A stretch of 36,251 bases of DNA from Vibrio xiamenensis (lineage in GTDB: Bacteria > Pseudomonadota > Gammaproteobacteria > Enterobacterales > Vibrionaceae): assembly GCF_900100015.1 (NCBI RefSeq), contig NZ_FNDD01000030.1:1-36251 (forward strand), written 5' to 3'. A program made the position numbers and the translations under genes. This document shows positions 14,382 to 22,349 of the stretch, in pieces. Numbering within the stretch: the first letter of the stretch is position 1; every line of letters begins with the position of its first letter. The notes below the pieces were generated by a model. The model did not search any database. It worked only from the letters and a program-made list of their open reading frames with translations, and was not told where the DNA came from.

Positions 14382-15101
14382 ATGTCTAGTAACCTATCAA
14401 AAATCCTCAAAACGAAAATCCAAAAATCCGCTCGCCATATACAACGTGATTCTAATGTGAATTACTCCCAAGCATTAGAGCTTGCTGCGCAACAAGCGGG
14501 GTTTTCTTCTTACCACGCCCTTCAGGCCACGAAGAGAAACAATAATCATCAGTCCGATATTGTGAACCCTAACTTGGGCACCAACGGCGTCAATGATGCT
14601 TATACAAAAGCCATGGGAAACCGTGGGAAGCAACTCAACCCAAATCAAAAGCACAGTTTCGTGTTTAGCGTCGATCCTAGAGCGACAGTAAGCCAGATAA
14701 CCGTCAAGAATGGTCTACGTTATCAAACGGCAACCGCCGAATTACAGGATGGCTATGTGCAAAAAATCTTTGTCGAAGGACACGGCGGAAGAATTTTAAG
14801 CAAAGAAGAGGTCGTGGCTCGAGGCTTTACTGAGTGGGATCGCCAAACTTGGCCCGTGTACCCATCACGGTGTACCGTGCACTCTCTATTTATAGAGTTT
14901 CTCAGCGACACGCCCTGGGAATACGAAGCGGCGGTTGATTTGATACGCTCATGCTTTTTCCCTTCTACAGACGAGTATTCAATCAGCTCATTTTTCTGCT
15001 CCGATATAATCTGGCTTAATGGAAAAATAAGACTGAATTGGAACTACGACTTTGAGCGTTATGAATTGCCCGATTACCATCCCGCGATTGATGGATACTG
15101 A
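14382..15101 (+). CDS. Unknown protein with N-terminal helical motif
   Basis: The 239-residue product begins with a helical segment (LKTKIQKSARHIQRDSNVNY, then SQALELAAQQAGFSSYHALQ) of a type seen at the N-terminus of several plasmid and phage accessory proteins ('...SQALELIAREHGF.SWHAL'). The remainder is beta-rich with many aromatic residues (TEWDRQTWPVYPSR, DIIWLNGKIRLNWNYDFERY) and is not recognised. The ATG is supported by AAGGA eight bases upstream. Its stop is followed 46 bases later by the first palindromic element (15148-15194), mirroring the arrangement after the next gene. Confidence 0.75.
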   Translation: MSSNLSKILKTKIQKSARHIQRDSNVNYSQALELAAQQAGFSSYHALQATKRNNNHQSDIVNPNLGTNGVNDAYTKAMGNRGKQLNPNQKHSFVFSVDPRATVSQITVKNGLRYQTATAELQDGYVQKIFVEGHGGRILSKEEVVARGFTEWDRQTWPVYPSRCTVHSLFIEFLSDTPWEYEAAVDLIRSCFFPSTDEYSISSFFCSDIIWLNGKIRLNWNYDFERYELPDYHPAIDGY

Positions 15102-15147
15102 TCGCTACTGAGCATTTGAAAACGGAGCGAAGTCTCCATTCCCCTCT

Positions 15148-15194
15148 AACGTGGTCAGCTTGGCAATACGGAAGACACCCAAGCTGATCGGTTT
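15148..15194. repeat. Palindromic element, copy A
   Basis: A stem TCAGCTTGG/CCAAGCTGA (15155-15163 and 15179-15187) encloses a 15-base loop (CAATACGGAAGACAC). AAC stands on its left and GTTT on its right. Copy B at 16511-16557 shares the stem exactly and most of the loop. Both copies lie the same distance (about 45 bases) beyond a stop codon. They lack a T-tract, so they are not ordinary terminators. Confidence 0.75.
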
Positions 15195-15361
15195 CCCACA
15201 TTCCTGTAGAACGAGCACTTAGACACATTTCCATTGTTACGAATTGACCTGTTTATCTTAATACCTGAATATTCAACGAAAAGAATATGGTTTGTCACCT
15301 CGATTCATAAAACCTGAGCACATTTAGGCAAAGGCGCAAACCGGCACAGAAGGGACGCAAG

Positions 15362-16468
15362 GTGAAAGATTTTTTATGGTTTGTTGGGGCACTACTTCTA
15401 GGCTTGTTTGTAGGATATTTTGCTTTCGTCGACTTCACCAAGCTGGAAATGGAGTCCGCTATGCTCGCGAGCTGGGTGGGGGCATTGGGTACAGTTTTGG
15501 CGGCAATCGTGACCTTTGGCACCCTCCTCTTTTTGCACTACCAACACAAACAAAACGTCCAGAAACAAAACCTCATGTGGTCGAAACAAGAAGCGGCATT
15601 AGACTTTGCACGCTATCGCGACCATCGACAGCAATTTGAACAACTGCTAGACGGGTTAGAAAAAGACTACGGTGAGTTCTACGTCTTTAGAGATCGGGCA
15701 ACCCTCTACAAGTCACTCTTCCCAATGAATACCCCACGTAATGACTATTCCTTATACAAGTACAAACTGGATGTTAATGACTTAAAGGGGCATCCTCTCG
15801 AAAGTGCATACCACTGGCTTAAGGAGCATCTCAATTCTATTGACTCAGTTCAAACAGCATCAAATCAGAACGCCCCATCGCCTTCGGTATCCTCCCCCTT
15901 ACGTTTATTTGATCAAAATGTCGAACAGCTCGCGGCTAGCATTAACTTACAATGCACACGACATTCCAAAGCTGGGGATATAATGATTAGTAATGTCGTG
16001 TTTGCTAATATCTTTAAGCCCACACTGATGATGGATTGTTTAGAGCCTATCTTGTATGCGATTAATGAGTTTTGTGGTCTAGAGCAGCCAACGTTGAGTG
16101 GCGGCTTCCACTCTAAAAAAGAACTAGGATTTAAGGTATACGCTGAATTTTGTCGACCGGATGCTGCCGACTTTTACAGCGCCAACAAAGGCGCGAATGA
16201 CATTATCGAAGTGCTCTATCAATCGCACAAGCTGTGCGAATTACTGGATAACCAATCGACATTAGATGACTTTCTCTTCGGTGAGGTGTATTCCGAGACT
16301 AATACGAATCAACTACTCAAAAAACTCGATGACAATGAAGCGGTATCTGAATTTATGTACGATCTGCAAGATCAATTGCATGTGTTAAACCCTATCGATC
16401 AGCCAAACAATATTAGAGTTCAAATCGGGGAAGTTCGCCAAGCCATTCCAAAAAGGCTAAGAAGCTAG
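15362..16468 (+). CDS. Two-TM membrane-anchored protein with cytoplasmic domain
   Basis: The 368-residue product has two N-terminal membrane helices (about 4-22 and 36-60), then a basic coiled coil (HKQNVQKQNLMWSKQEAALD, then FARYRDHRQQFEQLL) and a ~250-residue soluble domain. The pattern 'SWVGALGTVLAAIVTF...LHYQHKQN...WSKQ...' is widespread in putative phage-abortive-infection and retron-associated membrane effectors, which suggests a membrane-acting defence role; this is an analogy, and no reverse transcriptase is seen here. The GTG start has AAGGGA six bases upstream. The gene sits between two copies of a palindromic element, beside a tyrosine recombinase. Confidence 0.75.
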   Translation: MKDFLWFVGALLLGLFVGYFAFVDFTKLEMESAMLASWVGALGTVLAAIVTFGTLLFLHYQHKQNVQKQNLMWSKQEAALDFARYRDHRQQFEQLLDGLEKDYGEFYVFRDRATLYKSLFPMNTPRNDYSLYKYKLDVNDLKGHPLESAYHWLKEHLNSIDSVQTASNQNAPSPSVSSPLRLFDQNVEQLAASINLQCTRHSKAGDIMISNVVFANIFKPTLMMDCLEPILYAINEFCGLEQPTLSGGFHSKKELGFKVYAEFCRPDAADFYSANKGANDIIEVLYQSHKLCELLDNQSTLDDFLFGEVYSETNTNQLLKKLDDNEAVSEFMYDLQDQLHVLNPIDQPNNIRVQIGEVRQAIPKRLRS

Positions 16469-16510
16469 AAGTGTAACCGCAAGATCCCCCATCCAGAGCA
16501 TGACGGCAGT

Positions 16511-16557
16511 AACGGTCAGCTTGGCAATACAGGTAGACACCCAAGCTGAGCGCGTTT
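16511..16557. repeat. Palindromic element, copy B
   Basis: The same stem TCAGCTTGG/CCAAGCTGA (16516-16524, 16541-16549) and a related 16-base loop (CAATACAGGTAGACAC) as copy A, again with AAC on the left and GTTT on the right. The copies lie 1363 bases apart in direct orientation and bracket the 15362-16468 gene. Confidence 0.75.
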
Positions 16558-16774
16558 CGCCGTTTTTCCCCTATCTAGTGGCTAACCAGCTGACGACAGA
16601 CACTATATGTTGGGTTTCGCCCATCGTGCGCTTTTCCGATGCACTCGCCCCACTTTGGCTTTATACTGACTGTTTAGTTTTTTCCAAAGCTGATGGGATC
16701 GCGAAAAGATCTTTTGCGCTTAACCCCCATTGCCGCAACAATAAATCTGCCAATACGTTTAGGAGCCAAAGACA

Positions 16775-17569
16775 GTGAAAGGGGAATTCGAGTTTCCAAC
16801 CGTGACACCGACTTATCCAGCGGCGCCTCGCGCTCAAAGCCTCACGCCCTCGATGCCACAACCCGATTGGGACTATCATTTGGCGTTTCGCCGCCAACTG
16901 TTCACCGACACGCCCGACGTGGATCTCCCCAAGTATTTGCTTGCCCCCGAAATTCGCCAACTGGCGGCACTGCCGATCAGCGAGCATCACCGCATGTTGA
17001 TGCTCTCGCTGTTCAATACCGGTGCGCGCATTAATGAACTGCTCGATGTGCGCGTCAATCGCGTCTTAACGCAGCGCCATGAGCCAACGGGACGAGAATT
17101 TAGCTTTATTAAGCTGAGAACGCTAAAGCAACAGCGGCGTAACCGCAGTGGACAAGGCAAGAAAGAAGATTATCGGTTGGTGCGGCTCTACGATGAACAC
17201 TTTGCGCAAGATCTACAGCGTTACATTGTCACGCATTGCAGCAACAAACAAGGCTACCTGTTTACCACCAAAGATCGCCTCAAACTGAAACAACGCAAGA
17301 CCGGACAATTGCTGCCGCCGATCAGCGACCAAACCGCGCGCAACTGGTTAGCCGAGATTGAAGCGATTGGCCAAGAGCGCGGTTTGCGGCTCACCGTTCC
17401 CTTAACCCCCAAAGTTTTGCGCCATTCGTGCGCCATTCACTTAGTGCTTAACGGGTTTAACCAAGCTGCGATCCAAGCGCATCTTGGACACCGCTTTAAG
17501 CAAACCACCGAGATCTACACAAATTTACTCGCGCTCGATGCGCATAACGCGCCCAACGTGATGTTTTAG
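16775..17569 (+). CDS. Tyrosine recombinase, plasmid resolvase (ResD-like)
   Basis: The 264-residue product has catalytic boxes typical of tyrosine recombinases: Arg in LFNTGARINELL (R85), a lysine-rich beta-hairpin near 117-135, LRHSC with Arg (R216), HLGHR (H236/H239) and the nucleophile Tyr in EIYTNL (Y248). The first His of the HxxR box is Lys (TPKVLRHSCAIHL). Length and layout fit small plasmid multimer-resolution enzymes such as the F-plasmid D protein rather than long phage integrases. The GTG start has AGGAG nine bases upstream. It is more GC-rich (many CGC/GCG codons) than its neighbours, which suggests separate acquisition. The palindromic elements upstream could be its sites. Confidence 0.8.
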   Translation: MKGEFEFPTVTPTYPAAPRAQSLTPSMPQPDWDYHLAFRRQLFTDTPDVDLPKYLLAPEIRQLAALPISEHHRMLMLSLFNTGARINELLDVRVNRVLTQRHEPTGREFSFIKLRTLKQQRRNRSGQGKKEDYRLVRLYDEHFAQDLQRYIVTHCSNKQGYLFTTKDRLKLKQRKTGQLLPPISDQTARNWLAEIEAIGQERGLRLTVPLTPKVLRHSCAIHLVLNGFNQAAIQAHLGHRFKQTTEIYTNLLALDAHNAPNVMF

Positions 17570-17578
17570 ACCCGTGTG

Positions 17579-18034
17579 TTAACGCCAACTCTCAAGCAAA
17601 TCGTGGTCGAATTCCAATTTAGACGGTTCAAATGTTTCGATCAGTTCTTCCTCAGACATCATTTTCTCACGCAGAAAAAGATGCAAGGTGATGTTGTATC
17701 CCTGCGCGATCTGTAGCCAATTCTGGCGGGTTTTGAGCTGATACTTCAACATTTCGTACCCGAGTCTGAGCGCTTTTTGAAGCGAGAGTATATCAAGGAC
17801 CAGATTCTCATCATCAACATCTTGCAACGCCTTAGTCACCAAGTGAAGGAGCCCGATCATCGCAATAATATTGCGCGGCTGGGTTGCTAAATGGCGCAAC
17901 TCATGAGCCGTGGCATCAAAATACGGCATGTGTTCGTCAACAAGCGATTGCGCAAAGCCCGGAGCCACGCCTGTCTTTTTTAGTGTCGTGAGAACCCCAG
18001 CGGCACACATTGCTTTTCTAACCCATCGAAACAT
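17579..18034 (-). CDS. Unknown helical protein
   Basis: The 151-residue product is almost wholly helical (AHELRHLATQPRNIIAMIGL, then LHLVTKALQDVDDENLVLDI, then KYQLKTRQNWLQIAQGYN). There is no secretion signal and no known motif. ATG 18034 is chosen because GAGGG lies six bases upstream; a GTG directly before it is an alternative. The gene converges with the recombinase with a nine-base gap and resembles its GC-richer style. A recombinase accessory or plasmid-stability role is possible but unsupported. Confidence 0.65.
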   Translation of the reverse strand: MFRWVRKAMCAAGVLTTLKKTGVAPGFAQSLVDEHMPYFDATAHELRHLATQPRNIIAMIGLLHLVTKALQDVDDENLVLDILSLQKALRLGYEMLKYQLKTRQNWLQIAQGYNITLHLFLREKMMSEEELIETFEPSKLEFDHDLLESWR

Positions 18035-18131
18035 CACTTTCCCTCTTTATGATACGTTCATCGAGTTAATGCGACCCTTTGAGCAATGGCATGGCATTAA
18101 ACCTGTGTAATACCGTTTTTAACCAACACGC

Positions 18132-18305
18132 TTAGCTTCGCTTGTTCTTGACGAAGTGATAGAGTTGAGTCCCATAGCCTACGAGTAGTAACAGCAGTAG
18201 TCCCAAAAACATATGCTCCTGTAAATAGAAGAAAAATGCCCATGCCACCCCTGAGCAACCGATGGCAACAATGAGTAACCGTATATACTCGGTAAGCTTC
18301 CACAT
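18132..18305 (-). CDS. Small two-TM membrane protein
   Basis: The 57-residue product, MWKLTEYIRLLIVAIGCSGV, then AWAFFFYLQE, then HMFLGLLLLLLVGYGTQLYH, then FVKNKRS, has two clear membrane helices (10-28 and 32-51) and a basic tail. A longer frame in another register (18097-18303) is its shadow and looks much less protein-like. The gene lies 22 bases after the stop of the lipoprotein gene, on the same strand as the DNase/immunity pair, so it is probably the last gene of that unit. Function unknown. Confidence 0.7.
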   Translation of the reverse strand: MWKLTEYIRLLIVAIGCSGVAWAFFFYLQEHMFLGLLLLLLVGYGTQLYHFVKNKRS

Positions 18306-18327
18306 AATGCTATTTCTTGGTTCAAAC

Positions 18328-18789
18328 TCAGCTGCGTTTAGGGTAAAGATTTTCCGTGGTCAGGATATGTCTTAAATTGAATGGCTTATCAAACTGACGC
18401 TGCATCTCCAAAATCTTGGACACATCAAGTCCAATCGCTCGTTGCCCAAAGCCTTCACTAATCGGAGCCAAAAACTCCTGATAGCAGGCTTGGACTTTAG
18501 CATTCGGATCACGCTTAAGGGCGGCTCTGAGTGCTTCCGTTGCCTCTTTGGTACATGCTCGTTGATTGAGGTTATAAAGATAACCTACAACGATCTTTTT
18601 GTCGCTGAACGAGAGGGAATCAAACCATTGACTTTCTGGTAAATCCACCACATTTTGAATCCCCAGATCTTCACACTCATCGTATCGAGCATCAAATTGC
18701 ACCGCCGCTTGTTGACTGTTGATCGCTGTCGAGCTGCACCCTGCTAGGACGCTTAAAATGATGATGTTACTTAGTTGCTTCACTGACAC
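18328..18789 (-). CDS. Putative lipoprotein
   Basis: The 153-residue product starts with a lipoprotein signal, MSVKQLSNIIILSVLAGCSS, with lipobox LAGC and the lipid-bearing Cys at 18. The mature part is helical with four more cysteines (YDECEDLG, QRACTKEA, VQACYQEF, and Cys18 lipidated). No family is recognised. It starts with GTG at 18789, about 22 bases after the immunity gene, in the same direction. The context suggests a link with toxin export, envelope or target-cell protection, but this is speculation. Confidence 0.7.
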   Translation of the reverse strand: MSVKQLSNIIILSVLAGCSSTAINSQQAAVQFDARYDECEDLGIQNVVDLPESQWFDSLSFSDKKIVVGYLYNLNQRACTKEATEALRAALKRDPNAKVQACYQEFLAPISEGFGQRAIGLDVSKILEMQRQFDKPFNLRHILTTENLYPKRS

Positions 18790-18810
18790 CGTTACCTGTT
18801 AAAAAGCGAC

Positions 18811-19065
18811 TTAACTCTTAAACCAAGGTAGACCTTGCGATAGACGCCATTCTTTAACGATTCTAACAATATTCTCTGGCGTTCCATCTTCTGGTTTTTC
18901 AGGGTAATAAATTAGATCTGAGCCGTCTGGATGCTCTGTTGTAGCGATAAAGTTTTCAAGTAATTCATCTTGGTATTCATCAGAACCTTCTGCGCTGATA
19001 ATAATGTTCAGTAACTCCAAAAATTCGGACTCGGTATAGTCTTCTAACCTATCATGTAATCTCAT
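18811..19065 (-). CDS. Colicin-E9/pyocin-type immunity protein (Im family)
   Basis: The 84-residue product matches the Im2/Im7/Im8/Im9 family: LEDYTESEFLELLNIIISAE, then EHPDGSDLIYYPEKPEDGTP, then ENIVRIVKEWRLSQGLPWFK. The SDLIYYP motif contains the two tyrosines that bind the DNase in the known complexes. Its ATG overlaps the DNase stop codon by four bases (ATGA), so toxin and immunity are translationally coupled. Function: tight inhibition of the cognate HNH DNase in the producer cell. The variable helix II, which decides specificity, is distinct here, so cross-protection with E-colicins cannot be assumed. Confidence 0.95.
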   Translation of the reverse strand: MRLHDRLEDYTESEFLELLNIIISAEGSDEYQDELLENFIATTEHPDGSDLIYYPEKPEDGTPENIVRIVKEWRLSQGLPWFKS

Positions 19066-19796
19066 CGCTTACCCTTATGAATGTTTATATGGTTTCTAGG
19101 TGTATTAACTCTTATGTTATCAACATTGTAGACATCTCCACCATGTTGAATTTCTTTGACATGATGTAATTCAAATGAACGGCGTCCACCCACCGTATCT
19201 TTGAATCTTGCTCGGGGCGCCTTACCATCTTTCATCCGCTTTATATTCGAAAGATTGAATTGGCCAGCCAATGTTGGATCTTTAGAGACCTCTTTCCAAA
19301 AAGCGCGCCTAAAATCATCAAAATTGCTGAATTCCTTACCTCTTAACTTATCAGCTATCTGAGATGGAATGAGTGTCTTGGTGAGCGCAGCGAATGCCTT
19401 TGCGTTGGGTGATTGTTCGCAGGAACGTAGAGCCGCTTTTGCTTTATCAACAGAGTAAGGATATTGGTTCAAATCGTAATCATAACCATGATAGACCGCT
19501 AAGATTGTCCAAGCGTAGCCAATGTTGACATTTCTCGGTACCCCCCGCCCATTCCCGTACATCGCCGCTAGATTGAATTGCGCGTAGCCATCTCCCTGCT
19601 CTGCCCCTTTCTGATACCAGCGAACCGCTTCCTTATCATTTTGCAGCACGCCTTCCCCGAAAGTGTACAGCACGCCTAGATTGTATTGCGCCTTGGCATC
19701 CCCCTGCTCAGCCCGTTTGGTGTAAAGATCCACATCATTGGCAACACAGCTGAATGAAAATAGTAATCCTAAAATTATTAGCGCCTTTCGTTGCAT
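19062..19796 (-). CDS. Sel1-repeat protein fused to colicin-type HNH DNase
   Basis: Numbered from GTG 19808, the product has three parts. A Sec signal peptide lies at about 5-23 (MQRKALIILGLLFSFSCVAN). Two Sel1-type repeats lie at about 30-104 (AKAQYNLGVLYTFGEGVLQN, then GYAQFNLAAMYGNGRGVPRN). After a ~45-residue link comes a C-terminal DNase domain of the colicin E9/pyocin S type at 150-248: IADKLRGKEFSNFDDFRRAF, GGRRSFELHHVKE and RNHINIHKGKR. The HNH residues are present (Arg, Glu, His-His at 215-216, His 240 and 244). Colicin receptor-binding and translocation domains are absent; export by the signal peptide replaces them. ATG 19796 is preferred to GTG 19808. Expected activity: non-specific DNA cleavage, restrained by the immunity protein. 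Confidence 0.92.
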   Translation of the reverse strand: MQRKALIILGLLFSFSCVANDVDLYTKRAEQGDAKAQYNLGVLYTFGEGVLQNDKEAVRWYQKGAEQGDGYAQFNLAAMYGNGRGVPRNVNIGYAWTILAVYHGYDYDLNQYPYSVDKAKAALRSCEQSPNAKAFAALTKTLIPSQIADKLRGKEFSNFDDFRRAFWKEVSKDPTLAGQFNLSNIKRMKDGKAPRARFKDTVGGRRSFELHHVKEIQHGGDVYNVDNIRVNTPRNHINIHKGKR

Positions 19797-19808
19797 ATCG
19801 TAACTCAC

Positions 19809-20094
19809 CCTAAAGTACCTATAGACCGCCTAATAGTTACATAACCACCAATACGCTCAAGGTTTCATATCTCATTTTAATAGATGCCTTTATGAAGACG
19901 CGCTACTGGTAAGAATGTAGAGCAGCTTTTGCTTAGGCAAATTAGCGACTCTCGTTATCGCGAGAGGAACGACAGTTACGGAATAAACCGAGCGCAGCGA
20001 GAACGCCCAGCGCTATAAACGTTTCATATCACATGCATTACATAGGTAATACATAGAAGGATATTGCTAGATCCACTCTCATAGATAGTGCTAG
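19809..20094. other. Spacer upstream of the DNase operon
   Basis: No gene is seen. A short inverted repeat CTCTCG...CGAGAG (about 19951-19968) and a GC-rich block (CCGAGCGCAGCGAGAACGCC) stand in otherwise AT-rich DNA. No CTGT-N8-ACAG SOS box is found, so the DNase operon does not show the SOS control usual for colicins. Confidence 0.4.
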
Positions 20095-20274
20095 TTACTC
20101 TTTATCCACCAAATCAAGCATTACCTTTACATCCTTCATTGTCATGTACAATCTATCTTTTAACACTAGCAATTCACTAAAGCTCATCTTTATACATTTC
20201 TTTGGAACGTTGATTTTTGTATCCATGATAGACTGACCAAATTGCTCCCAATAGTATTCTCTGATAGTAATCAT
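20095..20274 (-). CDS. Small unknown protein
   Basis: The 59-residue product, MITIREYYWEQFGQSIMDTK, then INVPKKCIKMSFSELLVLKD, then RLYMTMKDVKVMLDLVDKE, is helical and charged. ATG 20274 is preferred over the GTG nine bases upstream because it overlaps the stop of the gene at 20271 by four bases (ATGA). No family is recognised. Confidence 0.5.
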   Translation of the reverse strand: MITIREYYWEQFGQSIMDTKINVPKKCIKMSFSELLVLKDRLYMTMKDVKVMLDLVDKE

Positions 20275-20390
20275 CTTCTCCACTGGGCTGCTGCTAATAC
20301 TCGGTGTACAAAAGGTGTCGCCGCTAGTGCACTATCTGAGAGGTTGCCAGATTCCATAACGCTCTTTATTTCAGATACAGTAAAGTGCAT
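20271..20390 (-). CDS. Very small unknown gene upstream of the 20274 gene
   Basis: The minus-strand frame MHFTVSEIKSVMESGNLSDS, then ALAATPFVHRVLAAAQWRR, 39 residues, ends in a four-base overlap with the next gene. The protein-like composition and the overlap argue for a real gene. The frame also continues upstream (LILPINTGTLQ) with possible TTG starts near 20417-20423, so the true start is uncertain. No family is recognised. Confidence 0.45.
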   Translation of the reverse strand: MHFTVSEIKSVMESGNLSDSALAATPFVHRVLAAAQWRR

Positions 20391-20472
20391 TTGCAATGTG
20401 CCTGTATTTATAGGCAATATCAATCTAGACGGAGGGTTACGCTTTGTTGGGTTTTAGCATACGTTATAAACG

Positions 20473-21666
20473 TTAACCGCGGAGCTTTTTGTACTGATTT
20501 AATGGCGGTAACTTTCTATTATCAGGCTGAACAAATTCTGGCCTTACTTCATGTTCATTGAGTCGAGCTAACTTTCTCTCTAATACAATCCAATTTCGTT
20601 CCAGTTCATCGAATCTATTTTCATACCGTTCGCTTATCATTTGGATATACTGGTCAACTTGCAATAAGGTACCGTCAGAAAATTCAAGAAGCTCATCCTG
20701 AAGCTGTTTAAGTCTATGGGGTTCTGATGCTTTTAATCGGTCACGAAAATCTTTTTTTAACTTAGTCTCATACTCTGCCAAGTCACGTTTCGCCTTATTG
20801 ACGGCGTTTGAGTGTTCTTTCACTAGCTCACTGATAAGTGTTTCATATTTCAATTTCTCAGAAAAATATTGCTTAACATGTTTTTGTGAACGAATTTCAG
20901 TATACAGTTTGTTAGCGTAATTTTTTGCCCGTTCATTAATCTCTTGAGCTTTTACCTCCCAACTTCGAGAGATCATCTCAAGCTCCACAATCTGGTTATT
21001 CAGTAATTGAAGTTTATGGCTCTCAGTCGAGATGTCTTTTCGTATCGTTCTTAAGGTAGCCCCTTGGTCTTTAATAACGTCGGCATTCAATTGATACATA
21101 GACTTGCAAAATTCAGAAAGAGGATTGAAAGATAAACACTTTTTTTCTGATTTAGCGATTGCATCTCTAACAAAATCAACTTTCATAACGTCAACGTCCG
21201 CTAATAACTCTTTCGGCAATAACACTTCAATAACATTTTGTGCTTGCCTACGGAATTCGAAGATCTTCGAGTCTTCACATGGGTGCGTAACGCAAATTTC
21301 TACAACCACGCTTTCACCATCGGTGGTTATCCCTATTATATCCGGTCTTATTGAGCCCAATGTCACTTCTTGCTGTACATCACTAAAATGAAGTTCGATG
21401 TTATAGGGAGAGTTATCCAGAGACAACCACGTGAATGATAGGCGCTTATCTGCCAGTAATACTTCTTTCGCCAAAAGATGTAGTTCTGTTTCACCGGACC
21501 AATGGCAATTACATTGAGTTATGTGAGCAAAATGGTGAGCGTTACGTAGGCCTTGTTTAGCCGATAACGATCTACCGCATACGATGCATGTACATCCACA
21601 GTTTTGACCATTTTTTACATGATCAATAGATACAATATGACCATCCTGGTCAAAAGCTCTAGTCAT
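20473..21666 (-). CDS. CoiA-like nuclease-domain protein with long coiled coil
   Basis: Numbered from ATG 21666 (397 residues), an N-terminal zinc-binding pattern CGCTCIVC followed by HHFAH and CNCH leads into a nuclease-like core: ETELHLLAKEVL (about 59-70), RPDIIG (107-112) and VVVEICVTH (120-128). This resembles the competence protein CoiA family, whose restriction-endonuclease-like fold uses the D...E-x-[KC] region. Residues ~190-390 form a long charged coiled coil. CoiA-like proteins in Gram-negative plasmids and phages have no settled role. An ATG at 21720 would add 18 residues of unlike composition. The gene stands alone on the minus strand. Confidence 0.7.
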   Translation of the reverse strand: MTRAFDQDGHIVSIDHVKNGQNCGCTCIVCGRSLSAKQGLRNAHHFAHITQCNCHWSGETELHLLAKEVLLADKRLSFTWLSLDNSPYNIELHFSDVQQEVTLGSIRPDIIGITTDGESVVVEICVTHPCEDSKIFEFRRQAQNVIEVLLPKELLADVDVMKVDFVRDAIAKSEKKCLSFNPLSEFCKSMYQLNADVIKDQGATLRTIRKDISTESHKLQLLNNQIVELEMISRSWEVKAQEINERAKNYANKLYTEIRSQKHVKQYFSEKLKYETLISELVKEHSNAVNKAKRDLAEYETKLKKDFRDRLKASEPHRLKQLQDELLEFSDGTLLQVDQYIQMISERYENRFDELERNWIVLERKLARLNEHEVRPEFVQPDNRKLPPLNQYKKLRG

Positions 21667-21986
21667 CTTCACCAATGCATTTTCCCCACTACTTAGTATT
21701 ATTCTTATTAGGCAAACCATTTACAGCATCAATGTCGCGTATTTAGGCACTTTCATCTAATTGAGCTTTGGAAGGCGTCGGACCGGAGCGTTTTACCTAA
21801 GCATTAAGCATAAAGGCGGTCGTTAGTTGTCCCTAAACGGTTGGCGGCATTAATCAAACAATGACCTTTTTCCGTTGTTTGTTTTACCGCTTCAACGTTA
21901 AACTGGTGTCTATTAAGGCCTTACCAGTTACTACCAATTATTGATATGGTAACATTGTTTTAGTATCTATCCTTATCTACTTTCAG

Positions 21987-22349
21987 TTGACTATGTTCAC
22001 ATTAATCGGATTTATTATTATCTATATAGTTTCATTAACTATAGAAAATATGTTTTTTTTGCATAAGGAAAACAAATTACTTAATAAATACGGCGATGAA
22101 GAAGTTGTAGAAAAAATAATAAAAGGATTGGTTTGGCAAGGGCAGACAGAAGAACAATTAATAGATTCAGTAGGCCGCCCAACCTTCGTTGTTCATGATT
22201 ACAATGAGTCAAGCGTCAATGTAATATGGCGATATGAACATTCAAGACCGAAAACTGGTCGTTATAGAAGTTGGGGCGTTCCCTCCCCTAATTTCGATGT
22301 ATTTATAGACAACGGCAAAGTGGTGAGTTGGGAAATCACAAATAAGTGA
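21987..22349 (+). CDS. Small membrane-anchored BamE/SmpA-like protein
   Basis: The 120-residue product has one N-terminal membrane helix (about 4-21, FTLIGFIIIYIVSLTIEN), then a compact domain with WQGQTEEQLIDSVGRPTFVV, NVIWRYEH and FDVFIDNGKVVSWEI. The order 'W.G.T..QL...G.P...W.Y...F..G.V' resembles the SmpA/BamE-like fold seen in several small envelope proteins. TTG 21987 and ATG 21993 are both possible starts, and neither has a Shine-Dalgarno. The role is not known; it is flanked by gene-free DNA on both sides. Confidence 0.55.
   Translation: MTMFTLIGFIIIYIVSLTIENMFFLHKENKLLNKYGDEEVVEKIIKGLVWQGQTEEQLIDSVGRPTFVVHDYNESSVNVIWRYEHSRPKTGRYRSWGVPSPNFDVFIDNGKVVSWEITNK

Noticed and set aside
15148..16557. 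Integron attC sites
   Set aside because: Position and palindrome suggest it, but the ends do not match the RYYYAAC/GTTRRRY core sites and the recombinase has no integron-integrase features.
16500..16778. 92-codon plus-strand open frame before the recombinase
   Set aside because: It begins inside palindromic element B, has no Shine-Dalgarno and overlaps the recombinase start region; likely chance.
18097..18303. 68-codon minus-strand frame
   Set aside because: It is out of frame with the much more protein-like two-helix membrane protein at 18132-18305.
19940..20020. Superintegron-type attC upstream of the DNase operon
   Set aside because: A short dyad and a GC-rich block are present, but I cannot match the ordered core sites of a vibrio attC.
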